A DNA stretch of 64,000 nt from Schistocerca nitens (Eukaryota; Arthropoda; Insecta; Orthoptera; Acrididae): positions 288,327,205 through 288,391,204 of the forward strand of contig NC_064616.1 in NCBI RefSeq assembly GCF_023898315.1, in the 5' to 3' direction. Each line of letters begins with the position of its first letter. Position 1 is the stretch's first letter. Position numbers and translations under genes: made by a program. A model generated the notes under the pieces. It made no database searches. It saw only the letters and a program-made list of their open reading frames with translations, and was not told the origin of the DNA. Positions 9,973 to 20,517 of the stretch are shown here, in pieces.

Positions 9973-10652
9973 CGAGAGAGCGTTAAGGAGATGCTAAACT
10001 AACTCCACTGGCAGACGTTACAAGAGACGCGTTGTGCATCACGCAGAGAGTTACCACTGAAATTTCGGGACAGCACTTTTCAGGAGGAGTTTGACAACAT
10101 ATTATTTCCCCCCACATCCATTTCGCGTATTGACCACGAGAAGAAAATTACAGAAATTAGAGCCAATACACATACCTACCGACAATCATTCTTCCCACGC
10201 ACTATTCGCGAGTGGAACAGGGTTGGAGGGATCAGATAGTGGTACCGAAAGTACCCTCCGCCACACACCATTAGGTGGCTTGTGGAGTGTGACGTAGATG
10301 GAATCTGGATATTGCGGGGTTCCAGCAGCAGGCCAAGTGGACACCAACAATGAGGCTCCCTACAAACTATTGTCAGGTTCTGATAAAGCTGCCTCGTACG
10401 AGTACGCAGCACCTCCATGTTCTCTACAGTGATCACTCTACATCTGACGCTCTTCATGTCACTTACATACTTACCAGATATTGTAAAAACACTAAACACA
10501 AATAATACTAATGCCATTTAGTGTTCACTATCACTGCCACAGAGAACTGTAGCTCTTATCATTTACATACACGCCGATGGTGTGTATGTGTACGAGGCTA
10601 TACTGACATCCAACCATGTCCTCTCTGTGCTTCACTTTTTTTTCAGGCAGTA

Positions 10653-11044
10653 CATTTTTATTTACGCTATTATTATTTTGTGTTGCAATTAATAAATCAT
10701 TACGTTTTATTACATTTATGTCGAATCCAGGTATTAATTTGGAACTGACGAAAAGGAGGCGAGAAAATCAACTTTTTGCCAAATATCCTTTCTGAAACTG
10801 CGACCGCGTCCTATCGACACTGTACTCAGTATACGCTTTGTGTGTTTCCCATAATGAGTGGCTCATCATTTTTCAAATATGAAGAACTAACAGACGTAAG
10901 AAAATTTAAGTATTGTCAGAGTGGATTACTTTTTATATTTCTCTGCCGATTAAAAACAACTGATTCAGTACTACACCTACGTTTATTATCGGAAGACAAC
11001 CATATGATATGTGAAGCGAAAACAGTGACGGTATTGAATATTTA
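10653..11044. other. Unassigned AT-rich sequence
   Basis: No repeat family, coding motif or RNA gene recognised. An ATG-initiated frame at 10776-11051 (91 codons) has no recognisable domain and is not supported as a gene. Confidence 0.4.
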
Positions 11045-12118
11045 TTGGTAGGGACGACACAACATGTTATCTTGAATGGAGAGTCGTCGAGAAATGCAAA
11101 AGTAGCATCAGATGTGTCACAGGGTTAATCTGTTGGGCATCTTGTTGTACATGTTGTATATTGATAACCTGCCTGAATATATTGTTGGTAACTCTCGACT
11201 TTTTGAAGATGATGCAGTTGTCTATAAGGAAATACTGCCTAAAAGAAACTGCACTAATATTCAGTTTGATGTTAATAACATTTCAGACGAATGCAAAAAT
11301 AGGTAACTAGCTTTAAATGTTCAGAGTGTAAAACTGTACACTTCACACGACGAAATATAACTAGTATTCTATGGCTAAAGTATCTGTTAGTCTCATTTAC
11401 TATCAGCCTTGTGTAATAACTAGTAGTGACACAAAATGTAACCATCCCATAAGCTCTGCGATAGTTAAAGCACGGTTCAGATTTCGATTCATTGGTAGGA
11501 TGCTAGGAAAATTCTGTCATCCTAAAAAAAAGACGGCTTATAAAACACTGGGTGACCCATCCTAAAATACCTATCAAGTGTGTGTAACTCGTACCAAACA
11601 GGACCAACAGAGTATATTGAACGTGTACAAAGAAGGACAGCAGGAATGGTCGTAACCATGTTCGACCCTTGGGAGAGCGTCACAGAGATATTGATATAAC
11701 GGAACTGGCAGATACTTGAAGATAGACACAACTATCCCAAGAGAGACGCGTATTATCACACGGAAGCCCAGTTACCAAGTTTCAACCAGTTTAAATACTT
11801 GAGAAATCCGGAAATATGCTGCAACTCCCTATGTATTGTCCTCGCAGGTATCGCGGAGGGAAGATTTACCTAATAACAACCAGCACGGACGCATTTAAGA
11901 GAGAATTCTTTCCGCTCCCCATTTGTGAACTAAAGAGGAAGAAGCACTTAACAGTGATTTAAAAGGTATAGATCTACATACAGCATTTCAAACAGGTTTA
12001 AATGTAAGCATGGAAGAGGAAGAAAACGTAACATATGATAGAATAAAACGTTTCTTCCGCTACGCACTTCACAGTATTTAGCAGAGTAAAGATGTTGACG
12101 TTGATGTAGGATGTAGAG
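11045..12118 (+). mobile_element. Old CR1-like LINE relic (LINE2-related)
   Basis: The plus strand is weakly but colinearly similar to LINE2: a GVPQG-like start at about 11105, LLYMLYIDNLPEYI, FEDDAVVYKE (catalytic F-A-D-D changed to F-E-D-D), then RFRFIGRMLGK, KTAYKTL and an IERVQRRTAGMV-like region. It ends at 12095-12118 in a TGATGTAGGATGTAG tail like other CR1-like copies here. Many frameshifts make it the most decayed LINE in the window. Confidence 0.65.
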
Positions 12119-12636
12119 GTAAAGTACAATAAAGAGCTACAGCAAAACGCGTCTTTAACATTAATAGTAGGAAAACTACTGCTTGCAGCTCACCTCACGT
12201 GATGAAAACAGGAAAACGGACGAGGTAGAAAATAACTCGAATTTTGAGGGAGAGAAAATAGCAAACGAAGTAACACCAAGTTTGTAAACGGGGATAAATT
12301 CTCGAGGAACTGAAGCACGAGGAGGCGGAGTGTCGCGAGACATCCGATGGAAGGCGGTAATCAGAAAGCCGATATCGGAGAGAATGATATTACGAGCTGT
12401 CACCTTATTACTGCGGCATCCCGGAACTTGGGCGGAGCGGCGGCGGCTGCTGCTGCCGCCTTCGCCTCCAGCCACAGCGATAACATCGATTCAAAATGTT
12501 CATCCTCAATAGCCTGTTAATGCCCTTTACGTTGTCTGTATCTTCATTCCAACTCTATATCGCCTACCCTAAGTTTCCTCTGCTCCATATTCAGATGCAT
12601 ACAGACGTTCTTCCAAGGTGGTCCTCTCTCTCTCTC

Positions 12637-12700
<64 letters not shown>

Positions 12701-12974
12701 TCTGAGCGTTTAGTGCCCGTTTTATCATTCTTGTTTTGTATGTCTGTCTTACGACACTACAAGAATCAGATCTCCATTTTCCTCTCTCCTGTGCCTCTTC
12801 TTAATCCGCTGTAACTTCGCCCATTTTTATGTCACCCAGTACTCGAGCCCATCTTCTCCTCCTCCTCTTGATTTTAGTCCCCCACCTCATTCTCCCTTTT
12901 TTTTCCCTGGAATATTTCCTTGGCTGATTCTCCGTTGTATAAAATATAGTCACAACAGACTTCCCAGTTTTTAT
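12119..12974. other. Unassigned sequence with pyrimidine-rich and TA tracts
   Basis: No family recognised. It contains a TC run at about 12624-12637 and the TA microsatellite listed separately; the rest is C/T-rich on the plus strand near 12770-12900. The minus-strand frame 12176-12475 (99 codons) is GC-rich at its start but has no domain. Confidence 0.4.
12644..12698. repeat. (TA)n microsatellite, about 55 bp
   Basis: Uninterrupted alternating TA from 12644 to 12698. Confidence 0.95.
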
Positions 12975-14275
12975 CCTCCTTTATATGCGAAGGGTAAAAG
13001 AACGAACTCGCAAAATTATAGACCAATATCTTTAACATTGGTTTGCTGCAGAAGCCTTGAACATGTTCTCAGTTAGAATATAATAAATTTCTTTGAGAGC
13101 AAGAAGCTTCTCCCACAAATCAGCACGGAATTAGGAAGCATCGCTCTTGTGAAACTCAGCCGCTTCCTTTGTTCACATTATACCCTGCGAACCACGGATG
13201 AAGGGCATCAGGCAGATTCCATATTTGCAGATTTCTGGAAAGTGTTTGACATGATGCTCTACTGCAGACTGTTAACGAAGAAACGAGCGTAGAGAATAGG
13301 TTCTCAGATATGTAGAGTGTCTCGAAGACTTCCTAGGAAATAGAATGCAGTAGTTCGTCATCGACGGCGAATGCTCATTAGAGACAAGGGTATCGTCAGG
13401 ACCGCCTCAGCGAAGTGTAATAGGAGCACTCTTATTCTATGTATACATAAATGTTCTAATGTACAGGATGGGCAGCAATCTGCAGCTGTTTGCTGATAAT
13501 GCTGTAGTGTACGGGAAGGTGCGGTTGTTGAGCGTCCGTAGGAGGATACAAGATGACTTAGACAAAAACTGTAGTTGGTGTGAAAAACGGCAGCTTGCTT
13601 TAAATGTAAGAAAATGTGAGGAAATACAGATGAGTAAGAAAAACAATCCTGTTATGTTCGATTACAGCATTACTAGTGTGCTGCCTGAAACAGTCACATC
13701 GCTTAAATTTCTAGGCGTAACGCTTCATAACGATATGAAATGGAACGAGCAGGTAACGACGGTAGTAGGGGAGGAGAATGGTCGACTTCGGTTTGTTGCG
13801 AGAATTTTAGGAAAGTGTGGTTCATTCGTAAAGGAGACGGCGTATAGAACGCTACTGCGAGCCGTTATTGAGTACTGCTCGAGTGTTTGGAATCCTCAGT
13901 ATGTCGTATTACAGAAAGAATCGAAGAAATTCAGAGCCAGGGTGCTAGATTTAATACCGGTAGATTTAATCGACACACTAGTATTACGGAGTTGCTTCTT
14001 GAACCCAATCAGAAATCCCTGGAGGCAAGACGACGTTCTTTTCGCGAAACGTTATTGAGAAAATTTAGAGAAAGGGCATTCGAATTCGACAGCAGAACGA
14101 TTCCCCAGTCGCCAACGTACATTTCGCGTAAGGACCGTGATGATAAGATTATAGAGATTATTGCTCGTATGGAGACATGTGGACAGTTGTTTTTCCCTCG
14201 CTCTATTTGCGAGTGGAACAGGAAAGGAAATGACTAGCAGCGATACTAGTAGCGGAGCATATATATAGATGTAGA
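12975..14275 (+). mobile_element. LINE2 copy 2: CR1-like LINE, 5'-truncated
   Basis: Starts inside the reverse transcriptase finger region (GAAGGGTAAAAGAACG, then RPISLT-like sequence) and runs through palm, thumb and 3' end, closing with TAGATGTAGATATA at about 14275. It is colinear with the relic at 4738-5655. Stops and frameshifts are common in the first 450 bp and again near 13920. No target duplication was found. Confidence 0.75.
13459..14237 (+). pseudogene. LINE2 reverse transcriptase palm, thumb and C-terminus
   Basis: Frame 13459-14058 reads LQLFADNAVVYGKV (catalytic FADD changed to FADN), WCEKRQLALNVRKCEEI, LKFLGVTLHNDMKWNEQ, GRLRFVARILGKC and EYCSSVWNP. A frameshift near 13910 moves the similarity to frame 13887-14237, which continues EEIQSQGARFNTG, EARRRSFRETLLRKF and ICEWNRKGND. 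The loss of the second aspartate removes a metal ligand, so the enzyme would be inactive even without the shift. Confidence 0.75.
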
Positions 14276-15170
14276 TATAAGATTATTTATTCGCCCATGT
14301 TAATTCCAATCCGAAAAGAATCAAGGTGCGACCCTAAAATGTGCTGGTGGTGTTAGTACTTCTCTATATACTCACCCTTCAGTACAGCAAAGTTTCCCCG
14401 ATTACGGATGAACTGGAGCAGACCTCGGTTGCCGAGAGTCAGCGTTTTGACTGACTTATTCTTTTTATCGTGTGGCGGCATGATACATATTTTATTCATA
14501 TATTTTATGCCATTTTTAAGATGTCTAGCATGCATATAACTATAGATCATACATCGTGACGACGCTGTTTGTGGATTAACTATCACATCTGAAGATGGTC
14601 ATGATATCCTGAAATCAGTCATGTGAATGTCTGTAGCTACTAGATGAACTTGGCATAATAAATTATTAAAACAATATCTTTTCTGTTACCAGTCACGATT
14701 TTCCTTTTATTTATGTTTTGTACGACGCGTTTTGGTAAATTATTCCCATTTTCATGTACGTTTCCTGTGTGCTATGACAATTATTTGTGATGTTTTCGAT
14801 GTGTGAAGGGCTACATTGTCCTGATGTCTCTACGGTAATATATAAAAAACATGCACAATTTGTAATGAATGACCTATCTTTATATACAGGATGATTCAAA
14901 GGGATCCTGGTGCAAGAACGACTGAGTCGAAAGTTATAAGCTGAAATACTTCTGATAATTCTGACCGGGGAATACATGTACCGGTACTGTTGTTGCAAGG
15001 AAAGTAGGTTAGACAACTTTCAAACATGGTAGCATGGACCAAAATGAGAAACATATGTATACCTTATGAGTTGTTCATCTTCAGTGCTGTGAAACACCTC
15101 TCTTCCACCGCAAGCTCTTCAGTTTCAATGTCTTTGGATGAGGTAGTATGGACCAAAACGTGATAAAAAG
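14276..15170. other. Unassigned sequence
   Basis: No clear family. A segment at 14585-14670 (CTGAAGATGGTCATGATATC, ending in ATAATAAATTATT) resembles the 3' ends of some arthropod repeats, and 14884-14900 begins with a transposon-like TACAGGATGATTCA. Neither is enough for a call. Confidence 0.35.
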
Positions 15171-15359
15171 TAGCCGGCCAGTGTGGCCGAGCGGTTCTAG
15201 GCGCTACAGTCTGGAACCGCGCGACCGCTACGGTCGCAGGTTCGAATCCTGCCTCGGGCATGGATGTGTGTGATGTCCTTAGGTTGGCTAGGTTTAAGTA
15301 GCTCTAAGTTGTAGGGGACTGGTGACCTCAGAAGTTAAGTCCCATAGTGCTCAGAGCCA
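15171..15359 (+). mobile_element. SINE-a
   Basis: Full length, with perfect target duplication TGATAAAAAG at 15161-15170 and 15360-15369. Confidence 0.92.
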
Positions 15360-15370
15360 TGATAAAAAGC

Positions 15371-15496
15371 CTAGTAAATATGGGCTCTAAAATGCATTCC
15401 TTAACATCTATAGACAACTGTTGAGTAAAAGAAAATAGAAGATGCAGAAGTACTCATAGTTCTTAAGGTATACATTTTAGAGCCCATGTTCAGTAG
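15371..15496. repeat. Inverted repeat, 34-nt arms, 58-nt loop
   Basis: Arm 15371-15404 and arm 15463-15496 are complementary at 29 of 34 positions, including the run ATGGGCTCTAAAATG / CATTTTAGAGCCCAT. It could be the core of a small foldback element or a hairpin transcript; it is not part of the adjacent SINE. Confidence 0.6.
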
Positions 15497-15589
15497 GCAT
15501 TTGAATTCAAATACGAAAGATGCAGTAAGTCACAAAGTAAGAAAGCTTCTTGAGAACGTTTAGAGCTAATAATACAGCAAATAATACGA

Positions 15590-16260
15590 AAAACATTAAA
15601 ATCCACAGTTATGAAAACAGCCAAAGCCAGTACACTACTCAGAATGAAAAAGGGGTACATACACAAAACACGTCAACTGCTTGATGTTAATAGTATTCAG
15701 GACACAAAAAGACCCAAAAAACATTTTCGAAGTAAAATTAAAGTGCAATTTAAAAGCAAACACTTCCTCCTCAGAGAAACTGAAAAGAAATATCTCATAT
15801 GCATGAACCCGAAGGCATCATGTTTAAGAGCAGAGCCACAAATATGTAAAGAAAACAATCCAATAAGACCAGTGAGATACTCTATAAGGAGCCCAGCATA
15901 CAAACCGTCACAGAAAGTGCATAACATACGGATAATTAATTACGAATATGAAACTACATATTCCATAAAAAACATTTTGTTACCAGCCGAATAAGTAGAC
16001 TCCACAAAACTCCCTCGAGTTTATCTATTTTTATCACTCACAATTGCTAGCCTCTACTCAAATATACCTATACAAGAAACTGTACCAGTAATCTGAAACA
16101 ATCATACGCAGAGATTGCTAAATTCATGAAAGACCTCCAGCTAACCCTAAGTTACAACTACACTGATTTGATAAACTTAAGAACAGAAGTAACTTTCACA
16201 CGATGTGTCACTGCCAAGTAAAATAGCTCGACGAAACGTGGACAATACATAGAAAGAGCT
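15590..16260 (+). mobile_element. Penelope-like element fragment (reverse transcriptase)
   Basis: The frame 15611-15994 (127 codons) contains KSKHFLLRETEKKYLICMNP and then LRAEPQICKENNPIRPVRYS, which match the Penelope-like pattern P-[KQ]-I-[HC]-K-x-N-x-P-x-R-P-V. Farther on, at about 16049-16095, a different frame gives ASLYSNIPIQETV, the next conserved block (SLYSNIP in these elements). The GIY-YIG endonuclease end is missing here but seen in the copies at 32870-34290 and 40400-41880. Frameshifts separate the blocks. Confidence 0.65.
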
Positions 16261-16269
16261 GCTACAGTA

Positions 16270-16535
16270 TAGTCCAGAAGGTAACTGAAAGAAATATACA
16301 ATGAGATGAACAGGCAATTCAAAGACAATAATTACATCGAAGTCACCACATTTCGTGATGGTTTCCTGAACGTTAAAAAAGGACGAACATGGTTCTTAAT
16401 GGGGTGAGTAATCACTATTGATGGCAATGCATGCTCTGCAGCGTTCTCCCTTGCTGGTCACAATTTTGGTAACGAGTTCTTGTGGTATGGTGTTCTGTTC
16501 CTCCACCAGCACAGTTGACAATTGCTGGAGGGGAG
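16270..16535 (-). mobile_element. Tc1-2 copy 2: 3' fragment
   Basis: Colinear with 3415-3670 of the first Tc1-2 copy: ATGAGATGAACAG, AAAGACAATA, CTCTGCA-GCG and the segment encoding CRACIAI near the C-terminus. No catalytic motif is included. Confidence 0.6.
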
Positions 16536-17333
16536 TGAAGCGGTGGAGGAGGGGTGGGGATGGGGAAGACACAATGTGTAGTACTCAAGGTCAAGGCCTT
16601 AACCTGGCCTTTCTTACGAAGAAACCATTGCGTGTAAGACATTCATAGGAGGGCAACGAGATGACCTCCGAGAAGGAACGTTTCCTCAAAAACCCAAAAT
16701 GTAAACTTCTACAACCACAGTTATCAGCCACGTCATTCATCGCGAGGAAAATTGTTTCACATTGAAGGGGGAGTACGCAGAGGAGGACTAACACCATCAC
16801 CAAGTTTCATGGTCGCAGCTTCAGTTTTTCGAGGTAATAATTAAGGCCTTAGGACTATCTTACATACATTCATGGTGGTGGAGGGGGGTGGGGGGCGGAG
16901 GGGTCGTATACGTTCCAAAAGGACGTATCAATCCGGTGGCTTAGTATTACTCCATGTAATTGTATTTCTTTATTGTCATTTCATTCTTTTGCCCGTTGAG
17001 ACGAAGCTGTGCTGGAAGCGGTAAAATACCACTCTGCTGCCGCAAGAATTTATAAAATGTAAACGAGCTTTTCTAAAAGAAAAATTAAATATATATATAA
17101 TATCTACTTGAGGTTCGATAGCTATTAGTTATGGAAAAAGTTTACACCTATTATTCCATAATTTTTTTGAGGATGGGAAAACGAAGAACGACGAGGCAGT
17201 TAAGAAGAGGAAGATAAAGTGACGAGACGCTCACTTTGCTTGCATGTGGATTTCCTTTCTTTTTTTCACTTTACTTTAATTATAACACATAAATTAATCC
17301 CATGACGCAGAAACGCTAGGGAAATTGGGTTGG
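16536..17333. other. Unassigned sequence, part G-rich
   Basis: G-rich runs at 16527-16565 and 16870-16905. The part around 16965-17050 (TTTCATTC...GGAAGCGGTAAAATACC) resembles 29028-29085, so both may be pieces of one undescribed repeat. No coding signal. Confidence 0.35.
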
Positions 17334-17346
17334 ATTTGCAGAAGAT

Positions 17347-17541
17347 GCCGGCCGAAGTGGCCGTGCGGTTAAAGGCGCTGCAGTCTGGAACCGCAAGACC
17401 GCTACGGTCGCAGGTTCGAATCCTGCCTCGGGCATGGATGTTTGTGATGTCCTTAGGTTAGTTAGGTTTAACTAGTTCTAAGTTCTAGGGGACTAATGAC
17501 CTCAGCAGTTGAGTCCCATAGTGCTCAGAGCCGTTTGAACC
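17347..17541 (+). mobile_element. SINE-b subfamily copy
   Basis: Differs from SINE-a at diagnostic sites: head CGGTTAAAGGCGCTGCAG, GGATGTTTGTGATG, and tail GGGACTAATGACCTCAGCAGTTGAGTCCC-type changes that keep the stem. Perfect 13-bp target duplication ATTTGCAGAAGAT at 17334-17346 and 17542-17554. Confidence 0.92.
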
Positions 17542-17554
17542 ATTTGCAGAAGAT

Positions 17555-17859
17555 GCAACATTCTGCAATTCACGAATTTAACTTCATCTCACATTCATTC
17601 ACACATCCTTTTCCTTGACTAAGAATTTTTATCGCAACTCAGTCTGGCGGATTTCTCTCTGAAGACAACTTCTTATGCTGGACGTCAAAATTTCAGTTCT
17701 TTGTTAAGAAAAGATTTTTATTTCAGTTCAAATTTCAAGAGTTTTCCGCTTTTTGTTGTGCGGTTCCACGGAAGAATATTAACGGCATTGAAGCTAGGCA
17801 GTCATGGCAGGGTACTGGCGAGTGCAAGGACTGGCTGGAGGAATGTAAGGACGCCGTTT

Positions 17860-17894
<35 letters not shown>

Positions 17895-18121
17895 GAGAGA
17901 TGAGATGATTCAACCCCTAACTTATCACTTCTTTGATTGATGAAAAATGCCGTTGAGGGCTGTTGTTGCTATTCCAGGTTAAACTGTAGGTCCACGAATA
18001 ACGGGCTGGGTAATTCAGTTCAAAGGTCGGAAGAGGGCAATGACATACCACATCTTATAGGACCATGCCCAGTAAAGCGCTGTAGTGTTCGGAACAGCCG
18101 TCAGGTTTACCTTTTATAATA
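17555..18121. other. Unassigned sequence with A-tract
   Basis: No family recognised. An A-run followed by (GA)n at about 17864-17900 could be the tail of an inserted retroelement on the plus strand, but no element body is recognisable upstream. Confidence 0.35.
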
Positions 18122-19438
18122 TACACACTGCATGAAAAGAAAAGCGAAGCACACATAAGACATGGCAACCTCGTACACGATACAACATCTGCGGGAATGT
18201 AAATGATTAGAGTTGCAATTCTCTGCGAGGTAGAAAGGCCACCACAGTGCATTAGTGTTGTTCATGTTTAGTGTTGTTACCAGGAACGGTTTGGTATGTA
18301 AGGGGGTAAGAATAGCGTCAGGTGTTGAGTGATCACTCCGAAGGAGACGGTGATGGTTTGCAGGCGTGTGAGACAGCGTTATAAGCACCTAAAAAGAATT
18401 TGAAAGGCGCCTCATTATGGGCCACCGTTTGGCCGGCTGCTCTGATCATTCCATATCCGTGGCAGGGGTCTTTTGGAACGTGAGGGCAGATGTATTCGTC
18501 ATCAAGGTTCTGGTCTCCCACGTCTGCGAACCACAAGGAAATCGCAGGATTGTGCACCAACTACATCGTAATCCCATAACATCTGCGCCGGCCACCCGAG
18601 AACAAGTAATGGTCTCCTAGCAACTCTCTGTCATCCTGCAGCATTGGTCGGAGACTAGCAGCAGCTGTATGGGGGAAGTGCTGTCCCATGAGTAGACTTC
18701 CGTTAACAGCACAAAACAAACGGCTGCGTTTGGAGTGCTGGCGGGAGTGGGAAACATTGTGTTCGGCGACGAATCGCTGTTCTCCACTACCCCGGATGAG
18801 AATTGCCAGTAATATGGCGGTGACCAGGGCAGAGATCCCATTCTCCCAACGTTTTGTAGAGGCACAACTGTGTAACTCTTGACGTTATGGTGTGGGGAGT
18901 CGTCGTGTATGACTTTAGATCATGTCTAGTAGTGATTCAAGGAACACTGATTACACAACGGAACGTCTCGGATATCCTGCGTCCTAATGTGGTACCTCTC
19001 ATGCGACAGTAACTTGGTGCCATTTTTGAACAGAACAATGCTCCTCCCCACATGGCATTAGACACTGTGAATTGTACGCGTGGTCCTTAAGTACTCCCGT
19101 GGCTAGAAAGAACCCCAGATCGGTTCTCGATGGAACATCTGTAGGACCAGCTTGGACGTGAACTCCGTCCCAGTGTCAGTATCCCACATATCAAGGACCA
19201 GTTTCCACAGTTGTGGGCCAGCTTTTCTCAAAAGATGATACAACGGCTTCAGGACACCCTTCCCAACCGAGTCACTGCACGCATCCAGGCCGTAGGGGGT
19301 GCAACGTCATACTGGTAACTGGGTTCATACTGCCAGTTCTTTGCAAATTTGAATCGAATTGGTAATCACAGAAATTGCATTAAGTTTCATTTGCTTTCCT
19401 CCTCCTAGACGCGCCAGGTGTTTTGGTCACGTAGTGTA
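18122..19438 (+). mobile_element. Tc1-3 copy 2: nearly full-length but decayed Tc1-like transposon
   Basis: The 5' terminus TACACACTGCATGAAAAG at 18122 and the 3' terminus GTAGTGTA at 19438 bracket about 1.3 kb colinear with copy 1 (5711-10652). The 5' leader and start region (GAGTGATCACTCCGAAGGAG, then ATGGTTTGCAGG at 18351) match the reverse complement of 10410-10640. The transposase is full of stops. The second catalytic motif reads IFEQNNAPPH (D changed to N), while the third keeps a glutamate (MEHL). Confidence 0.8.
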
Positions 19439-19464
19439 TATGTTCATAAAATAATTAAAATGGG

Positions 19465-19527
19465 TGTTATTATAGGTTTTCTGTCTTGAGCTGACTGCAG
19501 TGTCAAGACAGATAACCTATAATAACA
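19465..19527. repeat. Hairpin: 25-bp arms with one mismatch, 13-nt loop
   Basis: Arm 19465-19489 (TGTTATTATAGGTT...) and arm 19503-19527 are complementary at 24 of 25 positions around the loop GCTGACTGCAGTG. It lies 26 bp outside the Tc1-3 end and belongs to no element I can name. Confidence 0.75.
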
Positions 19528-20517
19528 GACGTTAACAGCTGCTGCGGAAGATTGCCACACAAACAAATGTATTATTAAAATGGGTGAATGTAAAGACATT
19601 GAGGATTTGAAGGAAAATACTGTTGTCTTCCAGAATACAGAAAATGGACGATAGTCTTTATGGAAACAAAAAAAAGGAAAAAAAGGAATTTCATGTTGCT
19701 GTACTGAGTTACAGTAAGTGAAGAGTGTCGCTGGTGGGAGAAGCATTTTGGAAATGGAGTGGGATGATAGAATTGTGGGAAGAGGAAGACGAGAGAAGCT
19801 CAGACATTAAGAGGGGGAGAAGTGTTCTGTTGAAGCTGAAAGTATGGGTACATTTGTAGGCAAACTTCGTGGTCACTGACGGAAAAGGTAAGTAAACATC
19901 CCTTGGAATAGGATGTGGAGAGTGTGTATGGCTTGGGGTATGTGTTGGTATAACTGCAGTAGGGCACTAGGGTTGGTAATCAGCGATGAAACGACTGATT
20001 GATTGGTGTCCAGTTGGCAGGAAGTGTAGGAAATTCAAAGGTGTTCACTGTGGGGAAAAGACAGAGGAGGAAATGGTAAGTTCATACTAGATTTCAGTGT
20101 TTTATGGGGGACGGGGAGAGGAGTTTACAGAAAGCGACACTGAGCGTTTTGCGTTCGAGGATTTGGAGGGACTGGCAAGATTCTGATTTAGTGGAAATCT
20201 GGGCGACATTGGCGTTGAAGAGAATTAGTGAGATTAAGGCTTTGGTGGTGTGGAGCATAGTGGAGGGACTCCGTCCCATGATAGGTCGCGTAATAGTTTT
20301 AGTCCATTGTGGGCTTTTTGTTGTATGGTTAGTGGGAGCAATCTTCTTGTTAGCTTATGGTCGAGGGTTAATCTGATCTCGTTGGACAGGACAGTTGTTA
20401 ATGGAGACAGAAGTAATGGGGACAGTAGCTGCGGGAGGTTCGTCCTATAATTCTTGCCTATGACTGGAAGGGTTGATCAAGAGGAGCTATTACATGTTGT
20501 AGGACACTTTAATTAAG
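19528..20517. other. Unassigned, purine-rich sequence
   Basis: About 1 kb rich in A and G on the plus strand (for example 19740-19830 and 20035-20120). The frame 20104-20376 (90 codons) has hydrophobic stretches but no recognised domain. No repeat family recognised. Confidence 0.35.

Larger units (their letters stand above)
7186..10301 (+). mobile_element. LINE3 copy 1: CR1-like LINE inserted in Tc1-3
   Basis: Plus-strand LINE with reverse transcriptase pieces at 7281-7853 and 9249-9972, then a C-terminal and 3' region that ends in a short GTAGATG tail at about 10300, as in other copies here. The two halves are separated by the MITE at 7968-9245; removing it joins ILDFSKA-type coding sequence to LDTVPHCRL. 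The copy is 5'-truncated in the region before the reverse transcriptase. Its insertion point in Tc1-3 is between 7185 and 10302; a duplication longer than a few bases is not visible. Confidence 0.8.
5711..10652 (-). mobile_element. Tc1-3 copy 1: Tc1-like transposon split by LINE3 and two SINEs
   Basis: Terminal sequences match as inverted repeats: TACAGCGCCTGCAAAAAG at 5711 and, on the minus strand at 10652, TACTGCCTGAAAAAA. Element sequence occupies 5711-7185 and 10302-10652. The middle belongs to LINE3 (7186-10301), and the element resumes after it (CCACAAA at about 7185, TCTGGATATTGC at about 10303). The same family is present at 18122-19438, where the order of blocks is uninterrupted. The transposase on the minus strand is strongly decayed, with many stops and frameshifts, so this is an old copy that served as a landing site for at least three later insertions. 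Confidence 0.75.

Noticed and set aside
12644-12698. Frame 12496-12705 ending in alternating I/Y
   Set aside because: It is produced by the TA microsatellite.
15171-15260. tRNA genes (Ser/Leu-like) at the SINE heads
   Set aside because: The A and B boxes are real, but the cloverleaf is degenerate, no clean anticodon arm is formed, and each head is part of a SINE with target duplications.
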